Part shown: positions 1-13,100 of the stretch, piece by piece
Position numbering within the stretch: the first letter of the stretch is position 1
Layout of the letters: every line of letters begins with the position of its first letter
Assembly (NCBI GenBank): GCA_020650975.1
Contig: JAIPMN010006970.1
Span: 1,000-52,932, forward strand
DNA from: Apostichopus californicus
Lineage: Eukaryota; Echinodermata; Holothuroidea; Aspidochirotida; Stichopodidae
DNA length: 51,933 bases
Direction of reading: 5' to 3'
The notes under the pieces: model-generated
Database searches by the model: none
What the model was told of the DNA's origin: nothing
What the model saw: only the letters and a program-made list of their open reading frames with translations
Translations under genes and position numbers: made by a program

Positions 1-1109
1 TCTGATTGCTGAACATTGGTGAATGTAATTAGGCTTTGCCTACGCCTCTCGGGCTCAAACCATCGCAATGAGTATGTATACCTTTTCATCAATATTTTTA
101 GTTGGAGCAGTACCACTTTCTCTTTCACTGAGTTGCCGGCGATTCTGGCACTCGTCTGGCTACAGTAGCTATACTGACGGCCGTGACATTATCAGTTATT
201 TGCCGAGAGGTTTTTAACTTGCAGGCGTCGGGTGATTGGATTGGTGAATGAGTTTATCAGATGAAGAACTGGAAAATCGAAATAACCGATAAAGAAGCTC
301 CCGTTCTCCTTTTCTCTATTCAGCTTTCCTTCTTTCTTCCCCTTCCGCTCTCTTCACCTTTTCTCCTTTTGCCGACAGACCCAAATTTGCCGACAGACCC
401 AAAATTTGCCGACAACGACCAAATTATTGGGGGGTGTGACACCCCCACACCCCCCCCCCCGCTCGCTACGCCCCTGACATATCAAAGCATGCTTTCTCAC
501 CGGCAGTGACGTGCACGTGGTGGGTCGTTGACTGGTACTCTTACGAAGGGGAGTTGAGAGTCTTCGCGCGGTTGACAATCCTCCTCCCACTGCCGCCCTC
601 CTCCACCTCCACCCACCCCGCCCGATGGTTCCCGGATTGTTCCCGATGGTTCCCGGATTGAATGTTTGGCGTCCAAGTGCATACCTGGATCCCCAGGTAC
701 TACAAAATCTTGCACGGAAGGTTTCCTTGCGGAATACACGCGAGGACTAAATACATTTACAGGGATAACTATTGCTTTGGAATGGTGGGGACGTTGGGTT
801 ACATACCCAGGAAAGGATGTTAATGTTTGACTCTTTTGCAATGTTCCTATTTATGACTTATATCGAGACAGTAGTCTCGAAACCCCTTTAACTGTAGCTA
901 TTGTTTAACGTTTCGAAGTCTATTTACCAGCCTGTTAGATATCATATACTTATCCTAACAAATAGCACAGGCACTGATACGAGTTTGTTGTACTGAAGTT
1001 GAGCTCGTTATATGATAACCGGTTACCTTTGGTGATTTCGATAATAACATCTAGGCTTTTTACAGATAAAAACGACCACAGTCTCAGGCTGTTGATTTGC
1101 GGCATCACC
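1..1109. other. Upstream region of SGPL1, no gene recognised
   Basis: No convincing coding exon is seen. The stretch holds two copies of a short GCCGACAGACCC motif near 373-401, a G/C hairpin at 430-446 (GGGGGTG, 3-nt loop, CACCCCC) and a C-rich block at 450-462. A possible 3' splice site (pyrimidine-rich, ending TTTTTACAG) at 1056-1065 would place the SGPL1 start codon in a second exon, with a non-coding first exon further left. No core promoter element could be assigned. Confidence 0.4.
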
Positions 1110-1133
1110 ATGGACGTAATGGACCATTTTCTT
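1110..1133 (+). CDS. SGPL1: SGPL1 coding exon 1
   Basis: Eight codons (MDVMDHFL) from a Kozak-type ATG to a GTAAGT donor, phase 0. It is too short to appear as an ORF; it is supported by frame match to exon 2 and by donor quality. Confidence 0.75.
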
Positions 1134-4100
1134 GTAAGTTTTGCTCAGTACATGTACGCAACTTTGTACTTACACTAATAGGCGAGGAACATCGTTAGTA
1201 GTACCTTGACTTGCTACTACTGTACCGTAGGCTAGTTGGTCTTGATGATAGTCCAAATTTGTGAGCATTTGTGTATTTGAATTTGTTTGTGTTGTAGCTA
1301 CATGTTACTATACAAGAGGCCTTGTTCAAATAAGACTATTCTTAATTGCAACTATGCCAAAGTACGCCTATAATCAATTCCCAAATTCTTATGCAGTAAA
1401 CGGGTAACGTGATATAACTTGCATGTAGCCTACATATTTAGCTAGCATGGTACTGCCTATATGCAAATAGGGAACATGAATATAGCCTAAGTTACGTTTA
1501 GCTAGGCCCAATAACATGGAAAATCTATGGACAAGCAGACCAGCATATTGATAATGCATTAGAGCATGTTGTGAAGCTAACCATTCATTTATATATCAGA
1601 AAGCAGACAAAACTGACATTAATGTAAATTCCAGACATTAGCCTGCATGTACAATGTAGAAATATATGCATCAGTCATTGAGTAACATGTGGCTACACTG
1701 AGCTGACATTGACCCATTCTTAAAGCTATATATTACAGGAACATCTGTTGTGTGATCAGATCTTCCAAGTGCAAGCAACTAGTGAGTTAGACCCACATTT
1801 GATGAAACAACCCATCGACCTGGACATACTAGTCAAAATCCTACATCTGGCTGAGTTGCGTGTCACAAAATTAATATAAACAGGCAATATAGAAACTAAG
1901 TTCACATACAACTGACTCAACGCCCGCCCACTGTATGAATCAGTGTTTATTTTGGACCTGCAAGCCATTACAAAATTGTGAATCAATCACACACTGACTT
2001 TTATACCCGATCAAGTCGTTGATATGACTGACTTTTATTGACAAAATTGAAAAACGCAAGTTAACGGCATATTTTTTTTACATCTTGCAAACTCATTAGC
2101 TTTGCTGTTTAGTAATCAATGAATATTCACAACTGAGGTCAGAGAGCTGAGAGGGTCAAAAACAAATGTAACCTAGCTAGCCCAAAGAACCTCACAAGTG
2201 GGTCGCAAAATTCCATTGTTCTTTTCAAAAGGTTAGGGGTAAATTCCCTTTACAGATCGCATGGATAATTAACCAGCATTTGCATCCGGAAAATCTGGGA
2301 GCTATGTACTGACACAATACGTACACATTGCATACATGTAGAAGGAAGCTATATTAGCTCATTTAAAGGCATTGAAGACTCGCCCCAAACTGCGTGCGGC
2401 CATCTGAAAAAATTAACTTTCCGTTGCTTGCAAGTGACGTTTTCGTGTCGCTACAAAATGCAGACAGTACAGTAATGAAACGTGATACCTTGTTATCTTA
2501 AGCTGGACCTGAGATGTCCATCTCTGTATCGTTTGTATACTGTGCTGTGGGTATTGACCGCAGCTGTATGTACTGACTGTACACTAGTGTCTAATTACCG
2601 ACGGTAGCAAGCTGTTTGTGTGTATTTTCTTGGATCGATGGTGGTGTCTAACATTTCTGTTACACCTCATTCGAAACTAGGTCAGATTAATGGCATTAGA
2701 CGTTTCTTGTTGCGCAAGTCTTCACACCCTTTAAGCTAGCCTATAGCAAGACTTGAGAACACAAACACTACATCACATTTTCATACTCTGTGTATACATC
2801 AATAAAGAACTTAACTTTGTAAGCTTTGATATTGACAATCATATCATTTTTATTACATAGTTATTGCGACTTTCCTTTTCTTTCTGTAGGGTGAGCAGTC
2901 AATTAAAGTACAAGAACAACGATCCCTGATCAATGCTCACCTACGACAAGGATGGGAGCCTTTACAACTCATTGGTCTCACATTTTTTTTAACCGTAATA
3001 CTCGTGAAAATATGGGATAAGATTTTTAACCGAGAAAAAGGTACGTAACCATTTTGGTCTTTGTTTCATTAGCTTTATTTTTTTTTTATTCTTTTACTTC
3101 TTCTACATGTATTTAACATATATTACCAAATTTGTACGGCAATACATCTCTGACATTCAAGACAGGAATCTGGAGAACATTGATCTCCAATATGCCCCTA
3201 ACTATATAGGCCTACTAGCCATCTATTTCCCAATCTTTGCCCCCCCGCCCCCTTTCATTCCAGGAATAACAAAACCGCCAGGGAATACTTAAAGCATGTA
3301 TACCTAAACCTTTGATTTCCAATTTACATTTTGTCAATCACAGTGTGTATATGGTTTCCACATGTATACATAAAAGTATGTTAAAGTCATTTAGGACAGT
3401 TTTACAGACTTTTTTTTTTTTTTTTTAACTGCCATAACGCTGCGGAAAAATCACAACAGTGATAGTATGAAGTAGTCTTGAACATATTTTCATTTGAAAA
3501 GAGCAAAGTTTGTTTTTGGCTAGATTGGGATTCAAATTAGAACTTTATCCAGCATTTAGTTGCTGATGATCCCTGAATATCCAACACCATCTTTGAGATT
3601 AAAGACCCAATGAACATCCCCAGCTGCCCCAGTACCCCCCCCCCCCCACCCTCCTTTCTCTTGTACTTTGAATGCTCTTCCACTCGACTTTTATAATCGT
3701 TTTATTGAAGAACCAATATTGTCGTACTGTAAACAGCTGTAGACAATGATAGGTCAAGATTCTGAGGGAAGACCAGCCAACTTTCTTTATAAATATCAAT
3801 TCTTCGATATATCAAAAAACATTATTTGATTACCTCTAGCATCCTAAGTGTTTTCCACTTCAGATTAAATTTGATGATTTCATGAAAATATATTTTCCTT
3901 CCAATATGTTTCATTTTTTTTCCTTTTTACTTCCAAAAACAGATCTATTTACGACGATAAAAGAATCCTTCTTCAAGTTTGTAAGAAATCTGCCTATCAT
4001 TGGTGCAAAGGTAAGATGACCTTGGCTACATCTGCAAATTGATCAAATTGACTTATAATAGTCTCCAAGTACTCAGTTATTATTGGGAAACAGTCATTTT

Positions 4101-7100
4101 TTAAGTCTCAAAGTCTTAGTGCGTGGTTGATAATGCCTAACAGAATTACAGCTGATGAATGGAATGATTAGGCAGGGGAAAGGGCAGGGGAATAGGTGGG
4201 GAAAGACTGAAAGGGGAGGGAGGTGCTGCCTCATTTAAAAGTCTTCTGAATAAGTTTTAAGTGATGTTATCTGCTGAAGCCCGTCAAATGTTACCCTAAC
4301 CATGTGGGATTGTAGCATTTATTCTGTGCCGCTGTGTATACAATTTAAGCTGAAGGACACCCTGCATGTCGCTTTAAAATGTTCGGTGAAATCAAAATTG
4401 GACTGAATACATTATTATATCTGATCAATATTAGCATGTATGGATTGTAGTCACATTGACTGTTACAAGTACAGGTAATAAAAGCTGATGAAATTGAAGA
4501 AAAAAAGAAGATTGAAAAGAAGCGTCCATTTAATAATGAAGAGAAAATTATTTTACTTAATTAAAACTGTGTGCAGCGTATCATGAAAAGGCAGACTCTG
4601 ATTGGGTCACGTTTTTATCGGCAAACAACTCAATCACTATCTGGCAAATAGATTAATGTCAACGTTATAGTCAAGAAACTACAGTATATATTCTTAGATC
4701 ATAGACTGTGTTTCTCTTTATAGATCCTTCTGTGTAAACATGAACCTGTATACTGTACAAGGTACATGTGCGGTTTTTAATTTAGCGCTTCTATGGTTAT
4801 TAAGTCGGATGGGTATAAGTAACCCTTTGTACATAATTAGTGTTATCTTGTTGACTTTGCTGTTAATTACTGTGCCCTTCCCACACGAACTTTGTGTAAT
4901 GTACATGTGCAAGTGGGCTTGAGATTCATATATAATAGTCTAAATACACTAGGCCGTGCAGTGTTATTGGTTTCTTTACAAACTTCATATATGCTGATTG
5001 TCCCTAAAGGCAGCATATATATATCAATGCTGATTGTCACTAAATGCTGCATATATCAACGTTGATTATCCCAAATTACAGCATACGTACATATCAATGC
5101 TGATAATCACTAAATGCAGCTATATATCAATGCTGATTGTCACTAAATGCAGCATATCAATGCTGATTGTCACTAAATGCATCATATATGCTGATTGTCG
5201 ATAATTGCAGCATCTATCAATGCTGATTGCCACTAAATATGCTACATATCAATGTTGATTGTCACCAAATGCATCATATATCAACGTTGATAATCACTCA
5301 TTGCAGCATATATCAATGCTGATTGTCACTAAATGCATATCAATGCTGATTGTCACTAAATGTAGCATATCAATGCTGATTGTCACTAAATGCATATCAA
5401 TGCTGGTTGTCACTAAATGCAGCATATATCAATGCTGATTGTCACTAAATGCATATATCAATGCTGATTGTCACTTAATTCAGCATATATCAATGCTGAT
5501 TGTCACTAAATGCAGCATATATCAATTTTGATTGTCACTAAATGCATCACATGTATATATGCTGATTGTCACTAAATGCAGCCTACAATGTTTGATTCAC
5601 ACAAAAGTTAGTATATATGTCAGATCTGTTGTTGCTCTACAATTACTTATAATGTACAATTAAAAATTTCATGTCATAATGGCTCTCTATTTTTAAGTTT
5701 ATAAAAGTACCAAAATTAGAACACAAAATCCAAGCATCTTGTAATTAGTTGAAGTGCTCGCAGAACTTAACAAGTTAATTTAGTGTCGTTAATCAGTTTC
5801 TTAAGCACCGTTTAACCATGGGTCTTGTTTGTTACACTGTTCCTCGACTCATTTTGGAGGGGAAAAAAGCATGTCTGCTGCTTGTCGTACCCTTCCCAGT
5901 TTGGTCTCTACACCCGTTGGGAAATTGGGGGGGGGGAAGGTTTAGAGACAGGGCAAGGGATGGATGAAGGTCAATTCTCTATCTGATAGAAATCTCTGGG
6001 CAAATCATTTATTGCTAGCTGAATGAATACATAATGAATACATGAATTGTGAAACATCTTGTAAACCATAGAGCTCCCAATAAGATGAGGCACTGTATGT
6101 CAAACCTCAGAGAAAATACCAGCAGCAAATCAAGGGTTAATACAACTTAGGTAAAGCCTGCTTGGATTAATAAAAGTGATAACAACAATATGTAGGTATA
6201 GATGAGATCAAGCCTAGTTGTACCTTTCCTTTTTGTTTTCAATTAACCCAGTTACGGGAATCTTTAATCTTGTTCTCGTTGCAGATTCAAGAAGAATTAG
6301 ATTCTACAAAGTCGGAGATCAGCAAGAACATGTTTCCACTAAAGAAAGGCCAAAAATATCTCACACATTTACCACAGAAGGGAGTGCAATCTGACAAGCT
6401 TATTGAAATTGTCAAAAAAGATTACAAAGGCTTGGGTATGTTCATATGTAAAAACAATGCTGATATTTTTGCTATATATGTGGATGTTTTTAAAAAAAAA
6501 CAATTTTTTGTGTGATTTGTAAGATTTGTGCCAGTGAATAGTTTATACAGCAGTTAATGGCGGCATATAATCAACATTCATTTCAAAGTGACGAAGAATA
6601 TTTTGTTTGTTGTCGAATCCATTATGTTCCGTGATGACTGAGGTTTTAATGCGAGTAGAGTGGTACTGATAAAACTAAAATTGAAGGAAATTATTATCTA
6701 CAGTACTGGTCAAAATAGTTCTGTTTTTTTTACAAAATTACTGTACAGTGACATTCACATGATTTGAAAGGTGTGGGAGAGGGGAGGAGGGGGAAGGGGG
6801 GAGCTCAACTAACAAATCCTCTGACAGATTTAGGTAAGGGTTGGAACCTTTTATGGAAGGGACAAAGACTGATCCCGACTATGTGTAAGAAATCTGGGCC
6901 CAGTCTCAATTTTTTCCACGACTGACAATGGAGGTGGCCGTGGCCTCTAAACCTCTCCCCCCCCCCTCTCCCCAAAACCTGCCTTTCCAACCATTTTTGC
7001 ATGCCACTGGTACTGTACAATATCCCTGAGGTTATCTGCAATCTGTTTAGTTTGCACATAGCTATAAAGTGGCTTCAGAGAATTGGTGCACACCTGACCC

Positions 7101-10100
7101 TTATCACCACTCTTTGAGCAGTGAAAGGTTGAAAGGTTATCTTTGTGATCACAAGTGGTCTCAAAAATGACTAGGTAGATTTCTCTGTGATAGACTAGGT
7201 GATTCTCTGTGATATACCAGATGATGTTAGGGGGAATGGTGGTGACAGTTAGTTGTCAGAATATGAATTATATAATGCCATGCTACTGTACCTTTCATTA
7301 AGAAATAACTCTACAATTGTTAAGTGATTTGTTAAGCACAATTAGTTAAATGAAGAAAAATGTCTACGGCTTTACAGAGCATCCACATGACTGAATCCAC
7401 TGTACAGAGCATCTACACATGACTGTATCCACTGTACAGAGCATCTACACAGGACTGTATCCACTGTACAGAGCATCTATACATGACTGTATCCACTGTA
7501 CATAGCATCTACATGACTGTATCCACTGTACAGAGCATCTACACATGACTGTATCCACTGTACAGAGCATCTACATGACTGTATCCACTGTACAGAGCTT
7601 CTACACAGGACTGTATCCACTGTACAGAGCATCTACACATGACTGTATCCACTGTACAGAGCATCTACACAGGACTGTATCCACTGTACAGAGCATCTAT
7701 ACATGACTGTATCCACTGTACAGAGCATCTACATGACTGTATCCACTGTACAAAGTATCTACATGGCTGTATCCACTGTACAGAGCATCTACTTGACTGT
7801 ATCCACTGTAAAGAGCATCTACACATGACTGTATCTCCTGTACAGTGCATCTATATGACTGTATCCACTGTACAGAGCATCTACATGACTGTATCCACTG
7901 TACAAAGTATCTACATGGCTGTATCCACTGTACAGAGCATCTACTTGACTGTATCCACTGTAAAGAGCATCTACACATGACTGTATCCACTGTACAGAGC
8001 ATCTACACATGACTGTATCCACTGTACAGAGCATCTGCATGACTGTATCCTTTTTACAGAGCATCTACTCATGACTGTATCCACTGTACAGAGCATCTAC
8101 ACATGACTGAATTACTCAGTGTGCACAGATGATTGTTAAATGTTTTCAAGATGACAGTAAATAATACAAGGGATAAAAAGTTCTTGGATAGTAAGTTCAC
8201 ATATTAATAGACAATGTTTCTTTCAGAAACAACTCATTGGGAGAGTGGCCGTTGCTCGGGAGCCATCTATGCCTCGGGTGAAGAAAATGACCGACTGATG
8301 TCAGAGGTGAGAAAAAAAAGGGTCTTCTTCTGAGACTTTTTATGATACAAATTGATTTTTTCTTTTTTTTTCTTTTTTCTATTCTTAGTTCGATGTTTGC
8401 CTAAAAGATATATCTGCCAAGATTAAAATGTTCACATTTTTTATTCATTTCAATTCGTAAGTCTAGTTCCATTAGTTCTAGCCTAAACATGACCATAGTG
8501 CTTTAAAGCTTAAAAACCTGTACATGTGATGTCTGTGGTTAAATGGGATGCATTTGCCGACGGTTCAATTAAACTTCCCCCTAGGACACGAAACAGAGCC
8601 TCTGTTAGCTACATGGTGTGAAATAAGATCAACTTACCTACATTTGCATCGTATGATATCCTTTAGATTTGATCTCCTTATAAAGGCCACACCATCCCAC
8701 GAAGGTTCGGTGTGGCCCACTGTAATTTAAATGTATGGCACTGCACGATCATCAAGCAAACACATTTGAGAAGGTACAACACAGTTTTGGTTGTTAGTGG
8801 AGCCCCCCTTTCTAATTTCCTGCTTTTCACTTTCATATTGGATCTGCTTCCATCTGATCGTTTTTCTTTCAACTCTCTGTGAGGATAGTTCTCGGTGGTA
8901 TTAATGACCATCCACTTAATTACTCATGTTAACCCTAAACTACTGTATCGAGTTCATCGGTATAGTGACACAGGTCTTTTAGTGAGGTTAGGCTATATTT
9001 TGTTCCCAGTGTTATTATAACTTGGGGCAAAGGGTCAACTTTGTTGGAGGAAGCTTGGCCAAGACAAAAGTAAAATTAAAATAAATAATTAAAATATTAC
9101 TAATTTATACAGCTTCCTCTGTTAAAATGGGACACAATTTACCATCATGATAACTTTGCTCCTTTTTCGCCCAAAATCTTTCATTAGTTGGTGGTGGAGC
9201 AGATCTAGCAATCTCCATAATCTCCTGCTTTCTCTAAACCCCTAAACCATGTATTATTTTGGATGAAATGACATAATTTATCCCTTTGCAAACAGAGATG
9301 TTTTGAAAAATATCTTAAAAGTTTAGCCATGCAGTCAGTGTACTCTATTTGTTTGCCATGTATCATATTTTCAGTGATCAGAGGTCTGACAAGACAAGAT
9401 TGGAGAATGTCTTGGGTTAAACTATCCATCATCTAGAGTCTTGCATCTCTTGTAATTCCAAATTTTATCTTTCTATTTTCCAAGGTCTTCAGCATGTTCG
9501 TCGGTGCTAATCTCCTTCAGCCCGATGTCTTCCCAGGACCGAGGAAAATGGAGGCTGAGATTGTTGCTATGGTGTGTAACATGTTCAAAGGAGGCAAGGA
9601 TGCTTGTGGTGTGGTAGGTAGCCTAGCTTTTTTTTGGGGGGGGGAGGGGGGACAAATGCCAACTTTATGTAGAAGCGCACCAAATTTCCACTAATTACTT
9701 TGAGCTGTCTCAACGTTGTTGGTACCGAATCAATCAAAGTGTTAAATGTTATGTTTCATGGAGTGTGGATGTTTGAGGGAAGAGAAAGAACCTGATAAAT
9801 TAGACATTTTCTCCAAGAGAGAGAAAAAACTTTTATGCCAATTTTCTATTAATTTCGTCTTTCTCTCTCATCCTGTTCACAGGTTACGTCATGTGGATCA
9901 GAAAGTATCTTGCTGGCCTGCAAGTCTTACCGAGAATTAGCCTACAAGAAGGGAATCTCAAAACCAGAAATGTGAGCTAAAATATAACAATAATTCAATA
10001 TTAACTGCCTGTGTTCCGTGATTTTCTGATTTCATAATAATACCCGGCATTTTTATTTTGAGATACATGTAATTTACGTCAGATTTTAGCTGCGGAATCT

Positions 10101-13100
10101 TTCTCTCTGACATACTATTTCTGACGTAAAGATATTTTTTTTCCCCAGGTTGCCTTTTTCACAAATTCAGATTATCTAATACGTTCCCTAATAAAAAAAT
10201 TAAAAAACTGCAAAATTCTATTTTCCAGATAGACTTGTAAACATCTGAATTTTGATTTTGTAAAGAATTATTCCCCTGTCAGCTTTAACAAAGAACTAGT
10301 TTTGGCTTTTGTTTCTGATTTTGTAAATTATCATAGCAAGAGAGGAGGGATAGATTACGGTAAATTACAGACATCAACTGAGTTCTTTTATTCACCTAGT
10401 GAAGTGTTTGTTCGAACTTAGCAAAATTAAAATTTCTAGTGTATTCACTCACCAAATACCTGACATTTGCCTTTGTGCATTAATTTTTATTCAAAAAGTA
10501 TTAATATCATTTGGAGAGCCTTGAGAAGATTTAATTTGATAAATCTAACAGTTTATTTAGTCATCTTCTGCAATCATCCAATAATCAAAGTTCAATCATT
10601 GATTGTTTTGCTTTACACTTAACCAATTATTCCTCCCCTCTCTCTAGTCTGATGCCTGAAAGTGCTCACGCTGCATTCGTCAAGTCGGGGAAGTATTTTA
10701 AGATGAAAGTTGTGAAAGTGCCTCTCGACAAACAGACGTTTAGAGTCAACTTTCAGGTGAGCTAATATGAATAATAATGTGTAACACTTTGATGAAACAC
10801 TGCCTACCATTACGTTACATTTATTGGAACCCCTCCCCCACCCCAAAATCTCACAGGTCCCCATTGATACACCTGGGTGAAGAGAGGCAATGGAGATAAA
10901 GTGCCTCGCCCAAGGACGCAACGTCATGATCTGGCAAGGACTCAAACATGTAAACCTTAGATGAAGTCCACTGCATTAACCACTTGACCTCACAGCTCTC
11001 TCTATATTGACGGTCAGGAAAAATATCTTGTGCCTAGCAACAGTACTTAGATACCCTCCTAAACTGTTAATCCATGACCTCTTTTGTTTTGTTATTTTGT
11101 TATATTGTCTCTTTGTATGGATTTGTTTATCTCTTTCTTCGCTTCCTTTTTTGTATTTTTTCTCTGTTTTTCCTTATCTCTTTACTCTCTCTGTACTTAT
11201 GTGATTTTTGAAATTTTTTTTTTTTTTGTGAAGGGTCCAGACTCGAAAAGTTTCTATTTACTTCTGGTTCCTCCACTTCCATTATAGCATATTTTGTACT
11301 TTGTTTATTGTTATTTCATTATAATTTGAGTAAATTACTCATTGACTCTGTTACTGTTTATATATATGGAAAGTGGAAAATAAACTTGAAACTTAAAACT
11401 TGAAACTTTGTTGCTATGGCCTCTGTTACATAGCAGCCAGTCTTAGGTTAAAAAGTATTACATTTTTACTTACAACCCTAATTTCTTTTTTCTCTTTCTC
11501 TTGGAAACAGAAAATGAAGAAGATGATTAATTGTAACACAGCCATGCTTGTGGGTTCCATGCCATCCTTCCCTCATGGTGCTTGTGACCCCATCCAGGAA
11601 ATCGCTAAGGTTAAATTTTTTCAGCTTCTTAACAGATTAAAATAGTAATGTTGATATTAAAAGGAAGTAATTCTTAGTGTGGCAAAGATGAGACAGACTG
11701 CTATCTTGTATAAATGTTCTATACACCAGGATCAACTTGTCAGTATTCAAATGTCCAGGATGTTTTCATAGTTGAACTAAAGTCTTTTCCGATCTTTAAC
11801 GATCTACTTGTCAAAGTTGGTGGAGGGCAGTCATGGCAAAATATCGATTTGAAATTTTTTTGAAACACTGTGAGAATGTCCTAAAGTTAGTCCCGAAAAA
11901 TGGTTGTTTTCATACATGGGATCATTGGATACTGGGGCTGAATTGTCGGAAATAAATTGCATCTTACAGGAGACTTGTCACAGGCGTTACAGAAGTTTCT
12001 TAGAAGGCATTAGCCTAGTATGATGGAGTATGTGTGGCCCACTGTCCTCTTGAAAATGTATTTGTCATTAATGAAACACCATGGGTTAGTTTTAAGTGCC
12101 GAAAAATGGAAGAAGTTTGACAGCAGGTGGAATGAATGCTGATAGTTAAGCTGATAGAACCAGTCGCACATATAACTCATGTGATGATGAAGGGTTATAT
12201 GGACTGATAGTACCAGTCTCACCTATTACTTAAGAGATAAAGAAGGGTTATATGGACTGATAGTACCAATCTCACATATAACTTATGTGATAATGAAGGG
12301 TTATATGGACTGATAGTACCAGTCTCATATATAAATTATGTGATAATGAAGGGTTATATGGACTGAAAGTACCAGTCTCACCTATTACTTAAGAGATAAA
12401 GAAGGGTTATATGGACTGATAGTACCAATCTCACATATAACTTATGTGATAATGAAGGGTTATATGGACTGATAGTACCAGTCTCATATATAAATTATGT
12501 GATAATGAAGGGTTATATGGACTGAAAGTACCAGTCTCACCTATTACTTAAGAGATAAAGAAGGGTTATATGGACTGATAGTACCAATCTCACATATAAC
12601 TTATGTGATAATGAAGGGTTATATGGACTGATAGTACCAGTCTCATATATAACTTATGTAATAATGAATTAAGGGTCATATGGACTGATAGTACCAGTCT
12701 CACATATAACTTATGTGATAATGAAGGGTTATATGGACTGATAGAACCAGTCGCAATTATAACTCATGTGATAAAGAAGGGTTATATGGACTGTTAGCAC
12801 CAGTCTCACATATAACTTATGTGATAATGAAGGGTCATATGGACTGATAGTACCAGTCTCACATATAACTAATGTGATAATGAAGGGTCATATGGACTGA
12901 TAGTACCAGTCTCACATATAACTAATGTGATAATGAAGGGTTATATGGACTGATAGTACCAGTCTCACCTATTACCTAAGTGATAAAGAAGGGTTATATG
13001 GACTGATAGTACCAGTCNNNNNNNNNNGGTTATATGGACTGATAGTACCAGTCTCACCTATTACTTATGTGATAATGAAGGGTTATATGGACTGATAGTA

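Noticed and set aside
497-841. 114-codon minus-strand frame
   Set aside because: Poly-Gly from a C/G-rich tract, no recognisable domain, no conserved motif.
4985-5584. CRISPR-like array
   Set aside because: Units are contiguous with no unique spacers, in an animal intron.
7639-8064. Open frames of 60-113 codons on both strands
   Set aside because: They are created by the stop-free minisatellite unit, have no domain and no splice context, and occur in several frames at once.
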